A stretch of DNA of 64,000 bases from Streptomyces chartreusis (GCF_008704715.1 NZ_CP023689.1:5022001-5086000), one strand, 5' to 3'; positions 41,574-52,123 are shown, counted from the first letter of the stretch. The notes: generated by a model from the sequence alone, not told the origin. Program-made: numbers and translations.

Positions 41574-42605
41574 GTGGGAACGGTGGGATACGGGCCGGGG
41601 GTGAGCCACGAGGTGGTGACGGACGACGAGCTCGACACGCGGCTGAAGGCATACGAGGGCCGGCCCGCCGCGGTGGCGCGTCCGGGCAAGGATCCCGTGA
41701 ACGCGGCCATGATCCGGCACTGGTGCGAGGCCATGGGCGACACCAACCCGGCGTACTCGGGCCCGGACGCCATAGCGCCGCCCACCATGCTCCAGGCGTG
41801 GACCATGAGCGGCCTCACCGCTCAGCCGGGCCGCGCCCATGCCTATGACGAACTGCTCGGCCTGCTCGATGAGGCGGGCTGCACGTCGGTGGTCGCGACC
41901 GACTGCGAGCAGGAGTATCTACGGCCCCTGCGCCCGGGGGACGAGATCACCTTCGACTCGGTCATCGAGTCGGTGTCGGAGAGGAAGACCACCAAGCTCG
42001 GCACCGGCTACTTCGTCACGACCCGCACGGACATCCACGTCGGCCCCGACCTCGCGGGCACCCACCGCTTCCGGATCCTGAAGTACGCACCCGCACGCCG
42101 GGAGGCGGGTCAGCCACGACCGGACGGTGACCGCCAGCGACAGCCGGCGAGCGACCCTCAGCCAGCGCCGGACAGTGACCCCAAGCAGCGGCCCACCCGC
42201 CCCCGCCCCGTCGTCAACCGGGACAACGCCGGCTTCTGGGAAGGCGTCCGGCACCGCAGGCTCCTCATCCAGCGCTGCACCGCCTGCGGCACGCTCCGCC
42301 ACCCCTGGCTGCCCGGCTGCAACGCCTGCGGGGGCCCGGACTGGGACACGGTCGAGGCGTGCGGCGAGGGGACCGTCTATTCGTACGTCGTGATGCATCA
42401 CCCCCCGTTCCCGGCCTTCGACCCTCCCTACGCGGTCGGCCTGATCGAGCTGTCCGAGGGGGTGCGGATGATCGGCAATGTGCTGGGCGTGCCGTACGAC
42501 AAGGTGCGGATCGGGCTGCCGGTGCGGCTCGAATTCCATCAGTACGACGAGGAGTTGGTGCTGCCCGTCTGGCGTGCCCGGGACGCCGAGGAGGCCGTCG
42601 CATGA
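41574..42605 (+). CDS. ChsH2-like MaoC hydratase - DUF35 OB-fold protein
   Basis: A 343-residue protein with an N-terminal MaoC-like hotdog domain (WCEAMGDTNPAYSG, residues about 45-190), a Pro/Arg-rich linker and a C-terminal DUF35 domain. The DUF35 domain has a Cys4 zinc ribbon (CTACG and CNACG) and an OB-fold. This order matches ChsH2 of mycobacterial steroid side-chain degradation, which pairs with ChsH1 as an enoyl-CoA hydratase while its DUF35 domain docks the aldolase Ltp2. The next two genes fit those partners. GTG 41574 is chosen for its GAGGGGG site; the start could be earlier. Confidence 0.82.
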   Translation: MGTVGYGPGVSHEVVTDDELDTRLKAYEGRPAAVARPGKDPVNAAMIRHWCEAMGDTNPAYSGPDAIAPPTMLQAWTMSGLTAQPGRAHAYDELLGLLDEAGCTSVVATDCEQEYLRPLRPGDEITFDSVIESVSERKTTKLGTGYFVTTRTDIHVGPDLAGTHRFRILKYAPARREAGQPRPDGDRQRQPASDPQPAPDSDPKQRPTRPRPVVNRDNAGFWEGVRHRRLLIQRCTACGTLRHPWLPGCNACGGPDWDTVEACGEGTVYSYVVMHHPPFPAFDPPYAVGLIELSEGVRMIGNVLGVPYDKVRIGLPVRLEFHQYDEELVLPVWRARDAEEAVA

Positions 42606-43063
42606 GCGGCGACGAGCGGATGAAGGCGAAGGGGAGCCGGATCAGGGCCGGTGACGAACTGGTGCCGCTGGAGATCCCGATCACCCGCACCCTGATCGTC
42701 GCCGGGGCCATCGCCTCCCGCGACTACCAGGACGTGCACCACGACACGGAGTTGGCCCACCAGAAGGGCTCCCCCGACATCTTCATGAACATCCTGACGA
42801 CCAACGGCCTGGTCGGCCGCTACATCACCGACCACTTCGGACCGACGGCCGTCCTGCGCAAGGTGGCCATACGACTGGGGGCACCCAACTACCCGGGAGA
42901 CACGATGGTGTTGACGGGCAGCGTCGAGGAGGTCGACGGCGACACGGCGACGGTACGGGTGGTCGGGGCCAACGGCATCGGCAAGCACGTGACCGGCACG
43001 GTGACGGTGACCGTGCCGGCGGGAGAACCGTCCGTCATCGCGTCCGCGGAGGGCCAGGCATGA
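42602..43063 (+). CDS. ChsH1-like MaoC-family hydratase
   Basis: A 153-residue hotdog-fold protein with the MaoC catalytic pair in SRDYQDVHHD and the hot-dog helix segment IFMNILTTNGLVGRYITDHFG. It is expected to form a complex with the ChsH2-like protein and hydrate an enoyl-CoA. ATG 42602 overlaps the previous stop (ATGA), as does its own stop with the next gene, ensuring stoichiometric synthesis. Confidence 0.82.
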   Translation: MSGDERMKAKGSRIRAGDELVPLEIPITRTLIVAGAIASRDYQDVHHDTELAHQKGSPDIFMNILTTNGLVGRYITDHFGPTAVLRKVAIRLGAPNYPGDTMVLTGSVEEVDGDTATVRVVGANGIGKHVTGTVTVTVPAGEPSVIASAEGQA

Positions 43064-44226
43064 GCGTGCGCGAGCGGGACGCCCTGAGCGGCCGGGCGGC
43101 GATCGTCGGTGTCGGGGCCACCGAGTTCTCCAAGGACTCCGGGCGCAGCGAACTCCGGCTGGCCGTGGAGGCGGTGCGGGCCGCGCTGGACGACGCGGGG
43201 CTGACACCCGGGGACGTGGACGGGCTGGTGACGTTCACGATGGACACCAGCCCGGAGATCACCGTGGCGCAGGCGTGCGGGATGGGGGAGCTGTCCTTCT
43301 TCTCCCGGATCCACTACGGCGGCGGCGCGGCCTGCGCGACCGTCCAGCAGGCGGCGCTGGCGGTGGCGACCGGTGTCGCGGAGGTGGTGGTCTGCTACCG
43401 GGCCTTCAACGAGCGGTCGGGCCGCAGATTCGGTTCGGGCGTGCAGCACCGGGAGCCCTCGGCGGAGGGCGCGGCGCTCGGCTGGTCGCTGCCGTTCGGG
43501 CTGCTCACCCCGGCCTCCTGGGTGGCGATGGCGGGGCAGCGCTATCTGCACACCTATGGGCTGACGCCGGAGGCGTTCGGGCATGTGGCGGTGGTGGACC
43601 GCAAGTACGCGGCGACCAACCCGGCCGCGTACTTCCACGGCAGACCCATCACCCTCGCCGACCACGCGGCCTCGCGCTGGATCGTCGAGCCGCTGCGGCT
43701 GCTGGACTGCTGCCAGGAGACGGACGGCGGACAGGCGATCGTCGTCACGTCCGTCGAGCGGGCCCGGGACCTGCCGCACGCACCGGCCGTCATAGCGGCC
43801 GCGGCCCAGGGCGCCGGCCGCGGGCAGGAGCAGATGACGAGCTTCTACCGGGACGACCTGACCGGCCTGCCGGAGATGGCCGTGGTGGCGCGGCAGCTGT
43901 GGCGGACGGCGGGGCTGGGGCCCGGGGAGATCGACGTGGGGATCCTGTACGACCACTTCACCCCGTTCGTGCTGATGCAGCTTGAGGAGTTCGGGTTCTG
44001 CGGGAAGGGGGAGGCCCCGGGTTTCGTGGCCGAGGAGCGGCTGCCGCTCAACACTCACGGGGGCCAGCTCGGGGAGGCGTATCTGCACGGGATGAACGGC
44101 ATAGCGGAGGGGGTGAGGCAGGTGCGGGGTACGTCCGTGAACCAGATATCGGGAGCCGCCCGGGTGCTGGTGACGGCCGGGACAGGGGTGCCGACATCGG
44201 GGCTGGTGCTTGCTGCCGACGGGTGA
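43060..44226 (+). CDS. Ltp2-like thiolase-fold lipid-transfer protein/aldolase
   Basis: A 388-residue thiolase-fold protein. The segments AIVGVGATEFSKDSGRSE, GGGAACATVQQAALAVATG and NTHGGQLGEAYLHGMNG match the SCP-x/Ltp2 group. In mycobacteria Ltp2 cleaves a C-C bond of the steroid side-chain CoA ester by retro-aldol reaction and needs the DUF35 domain of ChsH2, which fits this operon. No acyl-CoA dehydrogenase is present in the operon, so the substrate may be a smaller or different acyl-CoA. Confidence 0.83.
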   Translation: MSVRERDALSGRAAIVGVGATEFSKDSGRSELRLAVEAVRAALDDAGLTPGDVDGLVTFTMDTSPEITVAQACGMGELSFFSRIHYGGGAACATVQQAALAVATGVAEVVVCYRAFNERSGRRFGSGVQHREPSAEGAALGWSLPFGLLTPASWVAMAGQRYLHTYGLTPEAFGHVAVVDRKYAATNPAAYFHGRPITLADHAASRWIVEPLRLLDCCQETDGGQAIVVTSVERARDLPHAPAVIAAAAQGAGRGQEQMTSFYRDDLTGLPEMAVVARQLWRTAGLGPGEIDVGILYDHFTPFVLMQLEEFGFCGKGEAPGFVAEERLPLNTHGGQLGEAYLHGMNGIAEGVRQVRGTSVNQISGAARVLVTAGTGVPTSGLVLAADG

Positions 44227-44264
44227 CCCTCAGGGGTAATCCCGCAGTAGGCGTCCTTCCCTCG

Positions 44265-44283
44265 TCCACCTTCAGGAGGTGGA
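44265..44283 (+). terminator. Short hairpin after the Ltp2-like gene
   Basis: TCCACCT (44265-44271) and AGGTGGA (44277-44283) form a 7-bp stem 39 bp after the stop; weak evidence. Confidence 0.4.
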
Positions 44284-44372
44284 GTCAGCCCCACCCCTAC
44301 AACCTGAGGCGGACGCGGCTTCGGCACCTGCGGCCGATCCGCCGAAGTAGGGGTCGCTCATAGCGTGGAGCC

Positions 44373-44933
44373 ATGACCACACCCGTCTGCACCAGCGCTT
44401 CCGACGCCGCGACGCGGTCCCTGCCGAGCGCGACGTATCCGTCCTTCACGTCGTACGTACGGGCCCGCCAGCCGGTGCTGCTGCGTACCGCCCGCTCGCT
44501 CACCGCGAACCCGAGCGACGCGGAGGACCTGCTGCAGACCGCGCTGACCAAGACCTACGTCGCCTGGGAGCGCATCGAGGACCACCGTGCCCTCGACGGC
44601 TATGTGCGCCGGGCCCTGCTCAACACCCGGACCTCGCAGTGGCGCAAGCGCAAGGTCGACGAGTTCGCCTGCGACGAGCTGCCGGAGCCGGAGCCGGTGT
44701 CCGGCCAGGACGCCGACCCCGCCGAGCAGCAGGCGCTGCACGACGCGATGTGGCGGGCGATCATGCGGTTGCCGGCGCGGCAGCGGGCGATGGTCGTCCT
44801 GCGGTACTACGAGGACCTCAGCGAGGTCCAGACGGCCGAGGTGCTCGGGGTCTCCGTGGGCACGGTGAAGTCGGCGGTGTCGAGAGCGCTCGGCAAGCTG
44901 CGCGAGGACCCGGAGCTGTGCCTGGTCCGGTGA
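44373..44933 (+). CDS. ECF sigma factor (SigE70/SigM-like actinobacterial group)
   Basis: A 186-residue ECF sigma factor. Region 2 is FTSYVRARQPVLLRTARSLTANPSDAEDLLQ-like, and region 4 is LPARQRAMVVLRYYEDLSEVQTAEVLGVSVGTVKS, with the helix-turn-helix in the last part. No anti-sigma gene is adjacent. The group is common in Actinobacteria and regulation is poorly known. A 28-bp tandem duplication includes the last codons and the stop. Confidence 0.9.
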   Translation: MTTPVCTSASDAATRSLPSATYPSFTSYVRARQPVLLRTARSLTANPSDAEDLLQTALTKTYVAWERIEDHRALDGYVRRALLNTRTSQWRKRKVDEFACDELPEPEPVSGQDADPAEQQALHDAMWRAIMRLPARQRAMVVLRYYEDLSEVQTAEVLGVSVGTVKSAVSRALGKLREDPELCLVR

Positions 44934-44959
44934 GGACCCGGAGCTGGGCCTGGTCCGGT
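44904..44959 (+). repeat. 28-bp tandem duplication including a stop codon
   Basis: Copies 44904-44931 and 44932-44959 (both starting GAGGACCCGGAGCTG) differ at one base. The TGA of the ECF sigma gene spans the junction. Both copies read CCTGGTCCGG. Confidence 0.9.
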
Positions 44960-45047
44960 AGGACCCGCGCGGCCGGCGGTGAGCCCTCCCCTCACCCCCG
45001 GCGGCAGAGCTCTCTCACCCCTACCGGCAGAGCTCTGTGAACGCAAC

Positions 45048-45093
45048 GTGACATGATCGATCGCCCGACCCTAGTGACATACCGCGCGGTATG
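45048..45093 (+). promoter_or_regulatory. Promoter with 16-bp palindromic operator for acyl-CoA synthetase
   Basis: GTGACA (45048-45053) and TAGTGA (45072-45077) are at 18-bp spacing. The perfect palindrome CATACCGCGCGGTATG (45078-45093) lies directly after the -10 over the expected transcription start, which suggests a TetR-type repressor site. Confidence 0.65.
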
Positions 45094-45152
45094 CGCGCAG
45101 AATCTCCGCAACCCTTACTGCCGCGTAGGCAATGTCGCCCCGGGAGGACGCC

Positions 45153-46808
<1,656 letters not shown>

Positions 46809-46820
46809 CGGGACGCCGTA

Positions 46821-46896
46821 GGGGAACTGTCGTCGGTCGGCCGCGGGTTGTTCGTGGCCGGTCGCGCAGTTCCCCGCGCCCCTTTCAGGGGCGCGG
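46821..46896. terminator. Compound hairpin terminator overlapping element copy D
   Basis: An inner 9-bp stem (CCGCGCCCC 46874-46882, GGGGCGCGG 46888-46896, loop TTTCA) and an outer pair (GGGGAACTG 46821-46829, CAGTTCCCC 46867-46875) lie between convergent genes. The interspersed 3' element, copy D, is at 46862-46882 on the minus strand. Confidence 0.75.
46862..46882 (-). repeat. Interspersed 3' element, copy D
   Basis: On the minus strand it reads GGGGCGCGGGGAACTGCGCGA, identical to copy B, with an extra arm making a hairpin at its 5' side. Confidence 0.8.
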
Positions 46897-46908
46897 AGGC
46901 ACCGTCCC

Positions 46909-49900
46909 TCAGTTGGTCCCGATCCGCGACAGCAGGTCCACGATCCGGGCCTGCACCTCGGGGCTCGTCGAGCGCTCCGCCAGGAACAGCACCGTCTCGC
47001 CGGAGGCCAGCCGGGGCAGGTCGGCCTGGTCGACGGCGGCCGTGTAGACGACCAGCGGGGTGCGGTTGAGCTGGCCGTTCGCGCGCAGCCAGTCCACGAT
47101 CCCGGCCTGGCGGCGGTGCACCTGCATCAGGTCCATCACGACCAGGTTCGGCCGGAAGTCGCCCGCCAGCATCACCGCGTCGGTGTCACTCGCGGCCCGC
47201 GCCACCTGCATCCCACGCCGCTCCAGCGTCGCGGTCAGCGCCAGCGCGATCTCCGCGTGCTCCTCGATCAGCAGGACGCGCGGCGGGTGCTGCTCGCTGT
47301 CCCGGGGGGCCAGCGCCTTCAGCAGCACGGCGGGATCGGCGCCGTACGCCGCCTCCCGCGAGGCCTGTCCGAGCCCGGCCGTCACCATCACCGGCACCTC
47401 GGCCGCGACGGCGGCCTGCCGCAGCGACTGGAGCGCGGTACGGGTGATCGGCCCGGTCAGCGGATCGACGAACAGCGCGGCCGGGAACGCCGCGATCTGC
47501 GCGTCGACCTCCTCGCGCGAGTGCACGATCACCGGCCGGTAGCCGCGGTCGCTCAGCGCCTGCTGGGTCGTCACATCCGGCGCCGGCCACACCAGCAGCC
47601 GCCGCGGGTTGTCGAGCGGCTCCGGCGGCAGCTCGTCGTCCATCGGCTGCGGACGCGGAGTGTCGGCCACCTCGACGGCCCCGCCCGGCCCGTCCAGGGG
47701 TTCGGGTCCCTCGGCGGCGTTCTCGTCCGGCGCGCCTATGGCGTACGACCGTCCGGCCGCCTCGGCAGCAGGCGCGAGCCGTGACTGCCCGGCCATCGAC
47801 GGCTGCGGCTGGGGCTGCCCACCGGCCGACGGCTGCGGCTGTGCCGCGGGCACCGGCTGCTCGGCCGGCGGATGCGGCCGCGCCCCCTGCTCCACCGAGC
47901 CACCGGCACGCGCGCCGGGGTCGGGCGGCGTACCCAGCTTGCGACGGCGGCCACCGTTGGTCTGATGCGGGGGAGGTGTGGCCGACGACTGCGAGGGCTG
48001 CTGCACCTGAGCGGCCTGCCGGGTGAAGGGCACGCCCTGCCCCAGCGTCCGCACACTGATCGCGCGGCCCTGGGTCGAGTTCGGGTCGACGGGGGCACCG
48101 GGAGCGCCGGGACCGGCCGGAGCGGCGGCCTCGGCGGGAAGCGGCTGCGCCGCCCGCTGCTGACCGGCCGCAGCCTCGGGAGGCAGGGGAGTACCCGGAG
48201 CGGGCGTGCCCTGCGGCTGCGCGGGCTGTGCCGGCCGGGGGGCGTTCGGATTCGGCGGTACGGGGGTGGCGGCGCCGTCGGGCGCCATGGCCGTACCCGC
48301 GCCGGAGCTGTCGTCGGCACCGGCGGGCCACGGCTGCGGGGCCGGTACACCCTGCGCCGGCGTGCCCTGCGCGGGAGCGCCCTGACCAGGCGCCGCCTCG
48401 ATGGGCAGCGGCCCGCCCGGAGCGACGGCGCCCGGCGCGGTCCGGGCCTGACCGGCGGCAGGCACGGGCTGCCCGGGCACCGACTGGGCCTGCGCCTGCT
48501 GGGCCTGCGCCTGCTGGGCCGGCACCGGCTGCCCCGGAGCGACCTGCCCCGGAGCGACCTGTCCGGGAATCTGCTGCCCCGGAGCAACCTGTCCCGGAAT
48601 CCCCTGCGCCGGCACCTCCTGCGAGGCCGCTCCGACCGCCTCCGCGGGCGGAGCAACGGCACGCCGGCGACGTCCGGTCGGTGCGCTGGTGGGGTGCGGC
48701 TGCGGCGGGGTGTGGTCGTCGGCCTGATCGTGCGGCACGGCGTCGTGCCGGCCCTCGTCGCCCCGTACGCCTCCCGGCGCTCCCTGCCCAGGAATCTGGG
48801 CAGGTGCCGGAGCCACGGGCGAAGCCGGAGTCATCGATGCAGCGGCAGCAGGACCCGCGCCCCGAGCCTGGCCCGGCGCCTCGGCGGGCGCGCGGTCCGC
48901 CTCGGCCGGCGGCAGCGCGAACACCGTACGGGGCCCCGCCTCCTGCGCCTGCGCGGCACTGCGCTCGGCCGCGGCGGCCAGGGCACGGCGACGCCGTCCG
49001 GTCGGCTGGGCGGCATCGCCCGGCGCGGCACTACCGGAACCGTCGGCCGGAGCCGCGTCGGCGGCCGGAGCGGGCAGGGCGGGCGGCAGCGCGTGCTGCT
49101 CCCCGCCGTCCCGCCGGGCACGCCGTCCACCGGGGCCGGGCACGCCCTGCGGCGGTACGGTCCCGCCCAGGCCGCTCCCGGTCGCGGCGGTCCCGGCCGC
49201 GTGCTCGGCGGCCGTCATGACGGCGCCCTCGGAGACACCGTCACCGCCGTCACCGCCGTCGCCGTCCTCCGCGGGACGCCCGCGGCGCCGTCCGGTGCCG
49301 CCGGAGACCTCGCCGCCACCGTCACCCGTGCCCGCGGGCAGTTCGGGCGCGGCGCCGGCACGCCTGCGCCGCCGGCCGGTGGGCGCGGCGCCCTCGGCGG
49401 ACCCCTCGCCTTCGGCCTCGGGCGTGTCGCTCTCCAGGAAGGCGTCGACGGAGGACCGCCGGGCCCGCCGCCGTCCGGTGCCGCCGCCCTCGGCCCCGTT
49501 CGCGCCATTGGTCCCGTCGGTCCCGTCCCCGGCCGCGGTGGCGTCAACGGCAACGGCCGGAGCGGCGGCGACGGCCCCCGCCCCACCGCCGATGGGCACT
49601 TCGAGGACGAACGCACTGCCGCTCATCCCGGGCACCTCGTGCGTCTGGAGCACTCCGCCGTGGGCCCGCACGATCCCGCGCACGATCGGCTCGTGCACCG
49701 GGTCTCCCCCGGGATACGGCCCGCGCACCTCGATCCGTACGACCTCACCGCGCTGTGCGGCGGCCACCACGACGGTGTTGTCCATGTAACCGCCCGCGGA
49801 CACCGGCGAGTTGCCGGTTGCGTCGACACCGGCGACGTCCGCGACGAGATGCGCGAGCGCGGTGGCCAGACGCTGCGGGTCGACCTCGGCCTCGATGGGC

Positions 49901-51240
49901 GGCGCGTGCACGGCGAACTGCACCCGCCCCGGGCCGATGAGGTCCACGGCCCCGTCGACACCCGCGGCCACGACGGCGTCGAGCATCACCTTCGTACGGA
50001 CGACCTGCTCGATGCCGGAGTCCAGCTGCTGGTAGCCGAGGACGTTGTCGATCAGCGTCGTGATCCGCGAGTAGCCGGCCGACAGATGGTGCAGCACCTG
50101 GTTGGCCTCGGGCCACAACTGCCCCGCGTCGTCGGCGGCGAGCGCGGCCAGCTCACGGCGCAGCTCGTCCAGCGGACCGCGCAGCGACCCGGCGAGCAGC
50201 GTCAGCAGCTGGTCGTGCCGCCCGGACAGCGCCTCGTACCGGTCCTTCTCGCGCTCGCCGAGGGCGGCGTAGCGGTCCTCGCCGGCGGCGAGTTCCTCGG
50301 CGTGCCGCTCCTGGAGCTCCTCGACCTCGGTGACGTGCTTCTGCCGCAGGGCGGTCAGCTCGGAGGCGTGCTCCTCGGCGAGCCTTTCGAGTTCGTCCTC
50401 GTGCTGCTTCTGCTCGGAGTCCTTCTCCTCGGCCAGCGTGTCGTAGGGCCGCCGGTCGGTGAAGGTCATCACGGCGCCGACGAGCTGGTCGCCGTCGCGC
50501 ACGGGAGCGGTCGTCAGATCGACGGACACCTGGTTGCTGCTCTTGGACCACAGCACCTGCCCGCGCACCCGGTGCTTGCGCCCGGAGCGCAGGGTGTCGG
50601 CGAGCGGGGACTCCTCGTACGGGAAGGGCGACCCGTCGGCACGGGAGTGCAGGACGAGTGTGTGCAGCTCGCGTCCGCCGAGGTCGCTGGCCCGGTAACC
50701 CAGTATCTGGGCGGCGGCCGGGTTGACGAGGACGATCCGCCCGTCGGTGTCGGTGCCGACGACGCCCTCGGAGGCGGCGCGCAGGATCATCTCGGTCTGC
50801 CGCTGCGAACGTGCCAGCTCGGCCTCGGTGTCGACGGTGCCGGAGAGGTCCCGGACGACGAGCATGAGCAGCTCGTCGCCGGTGTAGCCGTAGCCGTCGT
50901 AGGCCTGGCCGCCGTTCTCGAGATTCGCGGACGTGACCTCGACCGGGAACTCGCTGCCGTCGGTGCGCCGGGCCGTCATCCGGGTCGGCTTCGTCCGGCC
51001 CTGCGGGTCCATGTGATCGGGCCGCCGCATGGAGCCCGGGATGAGCTTGGAGTCGAACTGCGGAAGCAGATCGAGCAGCCCGCGCCCGACCAGAGCGGTC
51101 CCCGGGGCCTCGAAGGCCTCCAGGGCGATGGTGTTGGCGTTGACGACGGTCCCATTGGCGTTGACCAGCACCAACGCATCGGGAAGCGCATCGAGTATGG
51201 CTGCGAGGCGAGCAGCGCCTCGGGATGGCCTGCTGCTCAC
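46909..51240 (-). CDS. Giant PAS - pseudo-histidine-kinase - disordered - double receiver protein
   Basis: A 1443-residue cytoplasmic protein. Two PAS domains (about 10-135 and 145-275) are followed by a charged coiled coil (275-345), a HisKA-like helix pair where AGSLRGPLDEL replaces the normal SHELRTPL so the phospho-acceptor His is missing, and a degenerate ATPase-like domain (425-560). Then come about 650 disordered residues rich in Pro/Ala/Gly/Gln with at least five TGRRRR-type motifs. Two receiver-like domains close it (about 1212-1320 degenerate; 1319-1443 with VVMDLM). It cannot autophosphorylate on His, so I infer a scaffold or sensor. GTG 51240 has GGGAGGAAG. Confidence 0.8.
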   Translation of the reverse strand: MSSRPSRGAARLAAILDALPDALVLVNANGTVVNANTIALEAFEAPGTALVGRGLLDLLPQFDSKLIPGSMRRPDHMDPQGRTKPTRMTARRTDGSEFPVEVTSANLENGGQAYDGYGYTGDELLMLVVRDLSGTVDTEAELARSQRQTEMILRAASEGVVGTDTDGRIVLVNPAAAQILGYRASDLGGRELHTLVLHSRADGSPFPYEESPLADTLRSGRKHRVRGQVLWSKSSNQVSVDLTTAPVRDGDQLVGAVMTFTDRRPYDTLAEEKDSEQKQHEDELERLAEEHASELTALRQKHVTEVEELQERHAEELAAGEDRYAALGEREKDRYEALSGRHDQLLTLLAGSLRGPLDELRRELAALAADDAGQLWPEANQVLHHLSAGYSRITTLIDNVLGYQQLDSGIEQVVRTKVMLDAVVAAGVDGAVDLIGPGRVQFAVHAPPIEAEVDPQRLATALAHLVADVAGVDATGNSPVSAGGYMDNTVVVAAAQRGEVVRIEVRGPYPGGDPVHEPIVRGIVRAHGGVLQTHEVPGMSGSAFVLEVPIGGGAGAVAAAPAVAVDATAAGDGTDGTNGANGAEGGGTGRRRARRSSVDAFLESDTPEAEGEGSAEGAAPTGRRRRRAGAAPELPAGTGDGGGEVSGGTGRRRGRPAEDGDGGDGGDGVSEGAVMTAAEHAAGTAATGSGLGGTVPPQGVPGPGGRRARRDGGEQHALPPALPAPAADAAPADGSGSAAPGDAAQPTGRRRRALAAAAERSAAQAQEAGPRTVFALPPAEADRAPAEAPGQARGAGPAAAASMTPASPVAPAPAQIPGQGAPGGVRGDEGRHDAVPHDQADDHTPPQPHPTSAPTGRRRRAVAPPAEAVGAASQEVPAQGIPGQVAPGQQIPGQVAPGQVAPGQPVPAQQAQAQQAQAQSVPGQPVPAAGQARTAPGAVAPGGPLPIEAAPGQGAPAQGTPAQGVPAPQPWPAGADDSSGAGTAMAPDGAATPVPPNPNAPRPAQPAQPQGTPAPGTPLPPEAAAGQQRAAQPLPAEAAAPAGPGAPGAPVDPNSTQGRAISVRTLGQGVPFTRQAAQVQQPSQSSATPPPHQTNGGRRRKLGTPPDPGARAGGSVEQGARPHPPAEQPVPAAQPQPSAGGQPQPQPSMAGQSRLAPAAEAAGRSYAIGAPDENAAEGPEPLDGPGGAVEVADTPRPQPMDDELPPEPLDNPRRLLVWPAPDVTTQQALSDRGYRPVIVHSREEVDAQIAAFPAALFVDPLTGPITRTALQSLRQAAVAAEVPVMVTAGLGQASREAAYGADPAVLLKALAPRDSEQHPPRVLLIEEHAEIALALTATLERRGMQVARAASDTDAVMLAGDFRPNLVVMDLMQVHRRQAGIVDWLRANGQLNRTPLVVYTAAVDQADLPRLASGETVLFLAERSTSPEVQARIVDLLSRIGTN

Positions 51241-51628
51241 GAGACGCTTCCTCCCTGTTACCGCACCTTGCCGACCGCTCGGGCCATCTTGCCAACCGGC
51301 CCGCGGCGTGTCACGCGAGGGAGTCTAAGGGTTGGGGTTGCGCTCGCGACGTCGGATGAGAGGGAGGTCGCACGAGGAAGTGACCCAGAACGTATGACCG
51401 CCCCTGCCGTCGTCCTTCCCGCGTCCGCCCGCTGTCCATGGCGACTTCGCGAGACCTTCGCGGGACTTTTGCGGATCCGGTGCGTCCGGTATGGAAAGCC
51501 TGTGCGACGGGGGACGGGTGAGGCCCCTCGACGGACCGCACATCGGACCTTCGTCTCATCGACGCCGGCCCGGGCCCGCGCGCCCGGACTCTTCGGCTGC
51601 CCGGTGCTCTACAACCGGCGTCGGCGCT
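51241..51628. other. Intergenic region, 388 bp
   Basis: Upstream of the PAS gene and beyond the SSI-like gene, both on the minus strand. Apart from a 20-bp tandem repeat at its right end (51603-51642) I see no gene or clear promoter. Confidence 0.4.
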
Positions 51629-51642
51629 CTACAACCGGCGCC
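51603..51642 (-). repeat. 20-bp tandem duplication including a stop codon
   Basis: Copies 51603-51622 and 51623-51642, 18/20 identical (core GCTCTACAACCGGCG). The TAG stop of the SSI-like gene lies in the second copy. Confidence 0.85.
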
Positions 51643-52123
51643 CTTGCGCCCGCACGTCGGGAAGGAGCGGCACGAGCCGGTTCCAGCGGGCGATCTCGCA
51701 CCCGTCGCTGCGGTCGTAGCGGGCGTCGACGGGGCGCCCGGCCCAGGTCCCGGTGACATGGGCGGTGGCCGACCCGCCGTACTGCATGGTGCAGAAGGTG
51801 CCCTGGGGTACGGGGGCGAAGGCGTCCTTGCCCCAGCGGGTGCCGCTGTCGAGCGCGGCGCAGGCGTCGGCGGCGCGGGGGTGGTCGCCGCCGGCCGGAT
51901 GGCAGGTCAGCTCGTGGGTCCCGTCGGCGCCGCCGCCGGCGTCGCGGACGGTGACGGTGAGGTGGTCGCCGGCGCGGCCGGGGTCCTTGGCGAGCGGGAC
52001 GGCGGCGGGCGCGGCGGCCACGGGCGCGACGGAGGCGAGCCCTACGGCGGCGAGGGTGCCGGTGGCGGTGAGGAGGACCCGGCGGAGGCGGCCGGCCCGG
52101 ACGGAACGGTTGACCTGCAACAT
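51629..52123 (-). CDS. SSI-type secreted protease inhibitor
   Basis: A 164-residue exported protein with an Arg-rich signal peptide ending near APVAAA. The mature part matches Streptomyces subtilisin inhibitor: HELTCHPAGGDHPRAADACAAL, then the reactive-loop cysteine in FCTMQYGG, GTWAGRPVDARYDRSDGCEIARWNRL, giving two expected disulphides. By alignment with SSI (CPMVY), the scissile bond would be Met-Gln. A C-terminal RAQGRRL tail follows. ATG 52123 is used; GTG 52144 is possible. Confidence 0.85.
   Translation of the reverse strand: MLQVNRSVRAGRLRRVLLTATGTLAAVGLASVAPVAAAPAAVPLAKDPGRAGDHLTVTVRDAGGGADGTHELTCHPAGGDHPRAADACAALDSGTRWGKDAFAPVPQGTFCTMQYGGSATAHVTGTWAGRPVDARYDRSDGCEIARWNRLVPLLPDVRAQGRRL

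Noticed and set aside
47872..51756. Very long open frame on the + strand opposite the PAS protein gene
   Set aside because: Its composition (Arg/Gly/Leu-rich, no domains) is that of the antisense shadow of a high-GC gene; the minus-strand frame has PAS and receiver domains.
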